A DNA stretch of 9,675 bases, taken from positions 1-9,675 of the forward strand of contig JAPYQX010000087.1 of assembly GCA_029937135.1 (NCBI GenBank). The letters are read 5' to 3'. Of the stretch, positions 1 through 4,406 are shown piece after piece. Every line of letters begins with the position of its first letter. Positions within the stretch are counted from its first letter, which is position 1. The notes below the pieces were generated by a model, which did not search any database, was not told where the DNA came from, and saw only the letters and a list, made by a program, of their open reading frames with translations. The position numbers and the translations under genes are program-made. The stretch comes from Nitrospinota bacterium (GTDB taxonomy: Bacteria; UBA8248).

Positions 1-736
1 ATCCTCCAGGCCCGAAGAGAAGCAAAGCCAGGGCGGTTGCGGTCATTAGGCCCAGCCCGGCGGTGTAGCCCATTTCGGGGGAGAATGTTCCGCGGATTCT
101 TCTTCCTATCAAAAATCCCGCCAAAGCCGGGAACACCGCCAGCAGAGACCTTGCGGCCAAGAGGGGAGGCAGGTATCCGGTGCCGGTAAAGGCCGCCACC
201 TGAGTGGCGGCGAACGCAAGGGCCGAGATATTCATCATCTTGGCCATTCGTGAACGGTTCATTTGAAGACTGTCCAGGTAGATGATGGTGAGAGGGCCGC
301 CAGCGTAGGTCAGGCCGCTCAGCCAGCCGGAGATTAATCCCGCAAGATAGGCGAAAAAGGATTCGTCCCGAAGATCAAGCTGAAGGCGCAGCCTGGAGAT
401 GCTGTAGGCGGCGATCAGGAGAACTAGTAACCCAGCCCCCCATTTCAGAACGATTGGAGGGGTGGCGATGAGCGTGATGACTCCCGCTGTGGCGCCCAGG
501 CCGCCGGCCCCGATAAACGGCATCAGCCGCCGGACGGGGTCCGGGGGAATTTTCACCCCCAGTATTTTCGAGACGGCCAGGGAGAGATTCGGAATCGAAA
601 GGAGCACCACCGCGTCCAACACGCCGATCAGGGAGCCCAGCGCGGGAGCGGCCACGAGGCCGAAATCGAACCCAACGGCCCCCTCAAGCAGGGCCGCCGC
701 GAAGACAATAAGGGTCTGTTCCCAGGAGGGCCACAT
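1..736 (-). CDS. TauE/SafE-family membrane permease (3' end beyond window)
   Basis: Polytopic inner-membrane protein of the TauE/SafE (sulfite exporter-like) family, whose members are thought to move small organic or sulfur-containing anions across the membrane. The frame opens at ATG 736-734 and stays open to the window edge, giving 245 codons, close to the usual family length of about 250, so only a short C-terminal piece is missing. The protein is almost entirely hydrophobic. It shows the two-fold repeat of the family: an early glycine-rich stretch (GAVGFDFGLVAAPAL, about residues 19-33) and a second one (SGWLSGLTYAGGPLTIIYL) in the C-terminal half. A weak AAGG ribosome site lies 10 bases before the start. 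The gene begins 32 bp after the amidohydrolase stop on the same strand, so the two are probably co-transcribed and the permease may carry the enzyme's substrate or product. The substrate cannot be read from the sequence. Confidence 0.85.
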   Translation of the reverse strand, partial: MWPSWEQTLIVFAAALLEGAVGFDFGLVAAPALGSLIGVLDAVVLLSIPNLSLAVSKILGVKIPPDPVRRLMPFIGAGGLGATAGVITLIATPPIVLKWGAGLLVLLIAAYSISRLRLQLDLRDESFFAYLAGLISGWLSGLTYAGGPLTIIYLDSLQMNRSRMAKMMNISALAFAATQVAAFTGTGYLPPLLAARSLLAVFPALAGFLIGRRIRGTFSPEMGYTAGLGLMTATALALLLFGPGG

Positions 737-768
737 TTCGAAATTACCTTGGCGGCCGGAGCGTCATG

Positions 769-1752
769 TTAAAGCTGAAAAAGCCGCTGGGCGTTGAGGT
801 GCGTGATGTTGGCGTATTCCTCGTCGCTGAGCCCGGCGGATTTAAGCGTCTGAACGATGTTTGTGTCCGTCATGTCGTAGGCCAGGTCGGTGCCCAGCAT
901 GATTCGCTCGCTTCCCATCAAATCCACGAGAAAGCGGACGACGGGAGGGTGAAAAACCAGAGCGTCGAAGTAGAAATGCTCCCGCAGGTATTCGAGGGGT
1001 GAACGGGAGATATTCTGGCACTCTGGGCGGACTTCCCAACCGTGGATGAACCGGCCAATCAGATACGGAGCGGTTCCCCCGCCGTGGAGAAAGATGAACT
1101 GAAGGTCGGGGAGGCGGTCGAAGACCCCCGAGAAAATCAGCCGGGCGATGGAGTTGGCGCTCTCCGTTGTGAATCCGATCATATTGAACAGGTGGTAATC
1201 GCGCATCTCGGACATGGCGGCCGGGTTGGCGGGGTGGACGATAATCGGAACCTTGAGGCTCGCGGCGGCCTCGTAAATTGGCATGAAGCTTTCATCGTCG
1301 AGATAGCGGCCGTTGACGTTGGTTCCCAGGAAACCGCCCTTGAGGCCGAGTTTGGTCACCGCCCGCTCGAGCTCGCGGACCGACCGGGCGGAGTCCTGCG
1401 CGGGAAGGGTCGCCAGCCCGGAGAATTTTCCGGGCATCTCCGCGATAATCCGGGCATAGCCGTTATTGGCCTCCTGGGAGAGTTCCTCGGCGAGTTGGGC
1501 ATCGGCCCAGTAGACGCCTGGACGAGAGGAAAAAGAGAGGACATTCATATCCAGTCCCATCTCTTTCATTGTTTCGAGCCGGACGCCGGTGTCCATGAAC
1601 GGTTTCAGGGGTGGCTGGCGCACCCCCTTGAGGGTCGCGTGCTTTTCGCCGTTCTCGTCGGTGTGAATTACCGCTCCATAGGGCGCACCCTCTTTTTCCA
1701 TCAAATTGATGTATTCTTCGGGAAAAATATGGCAGTGAACGTCGATATGCAT
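769..1752 (-). CDS. ACMSD-like amidohydrolase / decarboxylase
   Basis: Metal-dependent hydrolase of the amidohydrolase-2 family, closest in layout to aminocarboxymuconate-semialdehyde decarboxylase (ACMSD) and related aromatic-acid decarboxylases. It has 327 residues, typical for the family. Visible metal and catalytic residues are the N-terminal HxH pair (His6, His8 in VHCHIFPEEY), His173 (IIVHPANP), His223 (FLHGGG) and Asp289 (MLGTDLAYD). These sit at nearly the same positions as His6/His8/His174/His224/Asp291 of human ACMSD. Arg45 and Arg234 fall where ACMSD uses two arginines for the substrate carboxylate. The ATG at 1752-1750 has a good ribosome site (AGGGAG) about six bases upstream, which fixes the start. 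It is the first gene of a likely operon with the downstream permease. I infer a decarboxylase or hydrolase acting on a small carboxylic acid; the precise substrate is unknown, because this family includes many enzymes with different substrates. Confidence 0.9.
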   Translation of the reverse strand: MHIDVHCHIFPEEYINLMEKEGAPYGAVIHTDENGEKHATLKGVRQPPLKPFMDTGVRLETMKEMGLDMNVLSFSSRPGVYWADAQLAEELSQEANNGYARIIAEMPGKFSGLATLPAQDSARSVRELERAVTKLGLKGGFLGTNVNGRYLDDESFMPIYEAAASLKVPIIVHPANPAAMSEMRDYHLFNMIGFTTESANSIARLIFSGVFDRLPDLQFIFLHGGGTAPYLIGRFIHGWEVRPECQNISRSPLEYLREHFYFDALVFHPPVVRFLVDLMGSERIMLGTDLAYDMTDTNIVQTLKSAGLSDEEYANITHLNAQRLFQL

Positions 1753-1790
1753 GAGTTCTCCCTGGTTATTTCAAGACGTTTTCCTAGCGC

Positions 1791-1820
1791 TAATTAGCAC
1801 CCCCCGGCAAGGAGTGTCAA
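1791..1820 (-). promoter_or_regulatory. Candidate promoter for the amidohydrolase-permease operon
   Basis: Reading the minus strand, a perfect -35 hexamer TTGACA lies at 1820-1815. A -10-like GCTAAT at 1798-1793 (4 of 6 matches) follows after a 16-base spacer. A transcript starting near 1786 would leave a leader of about 33 bases containing the AGGGAG ribosome site. The -10 region is covered by the perfect palindrome GCTAATTAGC (1789-1798), so a repressor could bind there. The -10 match is imperfect and the call is by eye. Confidence 0.4.
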
Positions 1821-1923
1821 TTCACAGGAAGAAGTGGTGTATTTCATCTCTCCCCGCCGGGGCAGGAAATGCCCATTCGGGGAATTGCCGCTTTACCGGC
1901 CGGAGATAACCTGATTTCATTAT

Positions 1924-1949
1924 CGCCGTTCCAAGTTATAATTACGGCG
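1924..1949 (+). promoter_or_regulatory. TATAAT box flanked by an inverted repeat, upstream of the small membrane protein
   Basis: A perfect -10 hexamer TATAAT lies at 1937-1942 in an AT-rich patch. It is flanked by CGCCGT (1924-1929) and ACGGCG (1944-1949), a 6-bp inverted repeat with a 14-base centre. No good -35 hexamer sits 16-18 bases upstream, so activation by a bound regulator is possible. A start near 1949 would give a leader of about 95 bases before GTG 2044. Confidence 0.4.
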
Positions 1950-2043
1950 CGGCCTTTTGGCGGCAAGGCGGCTCTCTTGAACGGTGGGCTTGAACGCCCA
2001 TGTCACGGGGTGCCGCCGTAATCTCTTTGCCGGAGATGCACGG

Positions 2044-2211
2044 GTGGAAGAATACGATTTTGAATTCTTTGGCAAGAAAAAACCCAGCCTGCTGAAGAGA
2101 ATTTCTTATCAGACTCTTCGGTATGTGCTGGTCGCTGGTTTCCTGTATGTCACCTACCTGGGATTTACGATGAGGAATATTGGCGTAACTCAGACCCCGC
2201 CCATTGAATAA
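2044..2211 (+). CDS. Small single-pass membrane protein, probably truncated by a nonsense codon
   Basis: This is a 55-residue product of no family I recognise. I chose GTG 2044 because GGAG ends eight bases before it; an earlier in-frame GTG at 1984 has no such site. The N-terminus is short, first acidic and then basic (EEYDFEFFGKKK). It is followed by one transmembrane helix at about residues 27-43 (YVLVAGFLYVTYLGFTM). The positive-inside rule puts the N-terminus in the cytoplasm. The frame stops at TAA 2209-2211 just after TPPIE. After this stop the same frame stays open for 41 more codons of Ala/Pro-rich sequence (SAAPESRDPAPAK, then QSAAPESRDPAPRP and on) to TAG 2335-2337. The TAA lies where the second copy of a tandem repeat has CAA, so the intact protein was probably about 97 residues with a flexible periplasmic tail. 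The gene converges on the leftward gene ending at 2468. Function is unknown. Confidence 0.6.
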   Translation: MEEYDFEFFGKKKPSLLKRISYQTLRYVLVAGFLYVTYLGFTMRNIGVTQTPPIE

Positions 2212-2292
2212 TCCGCCGCTCCCGAGTCCAGGGATCCTGCGCCCGCGAAACAATCCGCCGCTCCCGAGTCTAGGGACCCTGCCCCCCGGCCC
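2209..2292 (+). repeat. Two-copy 42-bp tandem repeat in the reading frame of the small membrane protein
   Basis: Copy 1 is 2209-2250 and copy 2 is 2251-2292; the period is 42 bp, exactly 14 codons. Over the first 36 bases the copies differ at four positions. One difference is TAA versus CAA in the first codon. The other three (TCC/TCT, GAT/GAC, GCG/GCC) are synonymous third-position changes in the frame of the upstream gene. In the other plus frame two of the three change the amino acid (Pro/Leu, Ile/Thr), and the third alters Arg to Pro. This pattern supports translation of the tail in the upstream gene's frame at some time. Confidence 0.8.
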
Positions 2293-2337
2293 ACACCCGC
2301 TCCTCCCCCCGTTCAAACCGGGACCGGACAAAAATAG
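2212..2337 (+). pseudogene. Downstream Ala/Pro-rich tail of the small membrane protein, after the in-frame TAA
   Basis: These 41 codons and a TAG continue the frame of the small membrane protein beyond its TAA. The encoded tail is rich in Ala, Pro, Ser and Gln, and ends in a proline run and TGTGQK. That is typical of a flexible, exported linker and unlike a random frame. It has no start codon with a ribosome site of its own, so it would be made only by read-through of TAA 2209 or in relatives lacking that stop. An overlapping frame from TTG 2204 to 2428 exists but is not supported by the repeat's substitution pattern. Confidence 0.5.
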
Positions 2338-2462
2338 TTTCGTCTCCCCGGCTCCCTTCGCTTCTCGTTTGATTCGCGGCCGTTTCGATGCGCGGGGATA
2401 CCTTCGCCCGGGGATTGTCGTCGGCTAAGTTGGTAGATGAATCGGTAGTGGAGGGTACTTGA

Positions 2463-2481
2463 GAAAATCAGCCTGATTTTC
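2463..2481 (-). terminator. Hairpin overlapping the stop codon, between convergent genes
   Basis: GAAAATCAG-C-CTGATTTTC is a near-perfect 19-base palindrome. It can fold as an 8-bp stem with a 3-base loop. The leftward gene's TGA (2470-2468) lies inside it. On the minus strand the 3' arm ends in TTTTC, giving a weak U-rich end. Its position between converging genes suits a transcription end or a 3'-protecting stem, but there is no long T tract after it. Confidence 0.35.
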
Positions 2482-3037
2482 CCTCGTCGTCCAACAGGTT
2501 TTCGAAGTCTTCAAGGCTGAACGGTTCGGACTCATCGTTTTCCGCTTCGGGGGTGAGCCTGTATTCCTCCTCCACCGGCTTTTTGAATTCCCCCGAGGGA
2601 GACATGTCGCCGATGTTGAACGCGCTCTCGGTGGTTTCGGTCCCGGCGGGCGGTGTTCCGATCGAAGGCGTGCCGGAGGGTGGCTTCGTTTTTCCGCTCT
2701 TGAATTGCGACATGGAGAGCACATCTTCTTTTTGGGCCATGATGGATTTCTTGTCGGAGGGGTCGAAATCGAAGGTGTTCAGATCCTGAAGATGGTCGCT
2801 TTCCTCCAGAAATGAACTGGTATCGACGTTCGGGTCCGGAAGGGTGGCGCCGGGCTCTTCGGGCTCACCGAGTTCGAGTACCTCGTCCTCCAAAGTCAGA
2901 TCGACCGCTTCCTCCTCGGCAGGAGTGGGTAGCGCTGAGAATTTCTCCGGCTCCGGTGGGGACGTAGCGGGGAGGGTGGTTTCGGCCGTGGCCGCGCTGG
3001 CCCGGAAACCAAGCTGCTCTAGCATGGCAACGGCCAT
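2468..3037 (-). CDS. Acidic, largely disordered protein; likely the C-terminal part of the gene above it
   Basis: This is a 189-residue frame with no family I recognise. The first 14 residues (MAVAMLEQLGFRAS) look helical. The rest is low-complexity and strongly acidic, with runs such as TPAEEEAVDLTLEDEVLEL, a Ser/Gly/Thr/Pro segment around residues 115-135, and an end motif FSLEDFENLLDDEGKSG. As a separate gene it would start at ATG 3037, with the purine-rich GGGAGAGG five bases upstream, 31 bases after the stop of the preceding frame. However, the frame is open for 27 codons upstream of that ATG, back to a run of eight T. That stretch reads like protein (GGPYFEIADFFGQYKNF). Joining the two frames there yields one 566-residue protein. 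I think the joined form is more likely (about 65:35). The acidic tail resembles a docking or regulatory tail, which is inference only. Confidence 0.65.
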   Translation of the reverse strand: MAVAMLEQLGFRASAATAETTLPATSPPEPEKFSALPTPAEEEAVDLTLEDEVLELGEPEEPGATLPDPNVDTSSFLEESDHLQDLNTFDFDPSDKKSIMAQKEDVLSMSQFKSGKTKPPSGTPSIGTPPAGTETTESAFNIGDMSPSGEFKKPVEEEYRLTPEAENDESEPFSLEDFENLLDDEGKSG

Positions 3038-3068
3038 TTTTTCCTCTCCCGTCTCACGGGTGAAATTT

Positions 3069-4169
3069 TTATATTGGCCGAAGAAGTCGGCGATTTCGAA
3101 ATACGGCCCTCCCGAGCGAAAAAAAAGAATCGGTGGATTTTTCCAAAAGGCCGATCATGGCGGTAAGGAAGCCGGAATGTAGAAAATCCCTGGTTGAATT
3201 TTCAAAATCAAAGGTTTCGGCCGGTGTGCCGGATCCGGTGATTTTCAGGCCGGGCACATCGCGCAGGGAGATCATATTTTCCGTGGCCAGTCCGCTTCCC
3301 AACTCCCGGAGGAACCTTTTCCGGCTTTCAAGGTCGGCGAGCTTGGCGGTGTTCAGCGGAGAGGACGCACTCTCCACCAGATACTCCTCGTGAAGCCGTC
3401 TGAGATGCTGGATTGATTTTCGAAGGTAGTTGAGAAAAACGTCCGTCGCGAGAACCGGGACGCCATTCCCGCCGATGAGAAACGCCGCGCAGTTTTGCCC
3501 CCAGGGGTCCTGGCACCGTACGGCGCCGCCCCCCCGGATATAGTTCATCATTTGCTCAATCGCGGTGGGCAGCGGTTTTTTGGGGCCGCTTTCGGTCCGG
3601 TGGGGGCTCCCGTTTGTGTGAAGTCTGCCGTTGGCCGGACGGGAAATCCCAACGCCCAGGTCCGGCTCGGTGGCTTTCATGAAGGGGTCGGGGCGATCCC
3701 TCGTGGGCGGCGTCCGCGGCTCTCCGGCGGGAAATCGGCCGCCTCCCAAAAGGGAGATTTGCTCTTCCTGGAGGAAGTCATCCATCGGAATCGATGAAGC
3801 TGATTTCGGGGGCGGGGCCGCCTCGCGCTTATTCGCGGGACGCTCCATGAGCAGACTCGGCCCCTCCTCGATCTCGATTCTTCTACTCAGCGGGAGCTTG
3901 GGCGCGTCTTCTTTCTTCAGAAGCTTGATATCGTCGAGTTCGTCCCGGGGATCAAACGCCCGGCCCGGCCCGGAGTGAATCCGGTAAGGCAGGTGATCGG
4001 TTTGCTCCTCGTCCTGGCGGAGGGGCACGGCGCCCTTTTGCCTGAGTTCGCGCTCGGCGTCCTTGAGGATTTTGATGTTCTTCAGGATTTCCTCGCGGGC
4101 GGTTTCCCGCTCATCAATTTGTTTCTGGAGAAGAGCGAGGAGTTCGTCCCGGGAATTGGAGGGGTTCAC
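3069..4169 (-). CDS. Unrecognised protein: coiled coil, disordered linker and compact domain; 3' end probably frameshifted
   Basis: This is a 366-residue frame starting at GTG 4169-4167; GAGGAG lies 12 bases upstream, rather far. No other usable start exists before an in-frame stop. Residues 5-45 form a charged helix, probably a coiled coil. Residues 46-195 are proline-rich and disordered. About residues 198-350 look folded (IEQMMNYIRGGGAVRCQDPW, then CAAFLIGGNGVPVLATDVF, and helices to FLTAMIGLLEKSTDSFF). No transmembrane segment or signal peptide is seen, so it is probably cytoplasmic. The last 16 residues, after a run of eight T, turn abruptly basic (SLGRAVFRNRRLLRPI). With one T fewer the frame would continue as RSGGPYFEIADFFGQYKNFT into the acidic frame ending at 2468, giving 566 residues. 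It is divergent from polA across a gap of about 240 bp. Function is unknown; the layout suggests an oligomeric scaffold or adaptor. Confidence 0.7.
   Translation of the reverse strand: MNPSNSRDELLALLQKQIDERETAREEILKNIKILKDAERELRQKGAVPLRQDEEQTDHLPYRIHSGPGRAFDPRDELDDIKLLKKEDAPKLPLSRRIEIEEGPSLLMERPANKREAAPPPKSASSIPMDDFLQEEQISLLGGGRFPAGEPRTPPTRDRPDPFMKATEPDLGVGISRPANGRLHTNGSPHRTESGPKKPLPTAIEQMMNYIRGGGAVRCQDPWGQNCAAFLIGGNGVPVLATDVFLNYLRKSIQHLRRLHEEYLVESASSPLNTAKLADLESRKRFLRELGSGLATENMISLRDVPGLKITGSGTPAETFDFENSTRDFLHSGFLTAMIGLLEKSTDSFFSLGRAVFRNRRLLRPI
3119..3126 (-). other. Run of eight T (coding strand) at a probable frameshift point
   Basis: The plus strand carries eight consecutive A here, read as TCT TTT TTT TCG in the zero frame of the leftward gene. 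Removing one T links the 366-codon and 189-codon frames into a single open frame from 4169 to 2468. Runs of this length are prone to polymerase slippage, replication slippage and sequencing error, so the cause is open. Confidence 0.6.
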
Positions 4170-4406
4170 AGCCTGAGGAATCTCCTCGATGGGTCGCTCG
4201 TGCCGGAATTGACTGGTCCGGATTACTCTCCGGATACCTTGATGTTATGCCAATAATAAAAAATACGCTTCCACAAGATAATTTACCCTATAATCCCATG
4301 TAAATTCAAGGATTTGCGAGGTGAATGGGCGCCGGTCGAAGCTCCGGGGGCTGGATATCTTGCGGTCCGGGGTAACTCGTGCGAATTTGAGGGCGGATTT
4401 CCTCTT
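4170..4406. promoter_or_regulatory. Divergent promoter region between the unknown gene and polA
   Basis: This short region separates leftward and rightward genes and becomes AT-rich at about 4236-4310. A perfect TATAAT at 4289-4294 faces polA, with no good -35 hexamer at normal spacing. A start near 4301 would give a leader of about 106 bases. Two copies of the palindromic hexamer TCCGGA (4217-4222 and 4229-4234) lie 12 bp apart and could be a paired protein-binding site. The minus-strand promoter is not clear by eye. Confidence 0.45.

Larger units (their letters stand above)
1753..2043. other. Divergent intergenic region with several small inverted repeats
   Basis: This gap separates the leftward amidohydrolase operon from the rightward small membrane protein. 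I see no credible gene in it. Beyond the promoter candidates listed separately, it holds several short dyads: CCCCG-C-CGGGG (1852-1862), GGCA-N5-TGCC (1861-1873), CCGGCCGG (1896-1903) and TGGGC-N6-GCCCA (1985-2000). The density of dyads suggests regulatory or RNA-structural content, but none is followed by a T tract, so none looks like a standard intrinsic terminator. Confidence 0.5.

Noticed and set aside
1042..1797. Plus-strand frame of 251 codons
   Set aside because: It is antisense to the amidohydrolase, which has all catalytic residues and a good ribosome site.
2209..2292. Two-copy repeat as a possible CRISPR or mobile-element end
   Set aside because: There are only two adjacent copies with no spacers, no flanking inverted repeats and no transposase; it is an in-frame coding duplication.
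1942..2331. Minus-strand Gly/Arg-rich frame of 129 codons
   Set aside because: Repeat differences are non-synonymous in this frame, and it runs opposite a better-supported small gene with its own ribosome site.
2204..2428. Proline-rich plus-strand frame from TTG overlapping the small membrane protein's end
   Set aside because: Differences between the repeat copies change amino acids in this frame but are synonymous in the upstream gene's frame, so this one is unlikely to be translated.
4314..4406. N-terminal extension of DNA polymerase I from TTG 4314
   Set aside because: The 31 added residues are not like the start of known Pol I proteins, and the nearest AAGG is too close to the TTG to act as a ribosome site.
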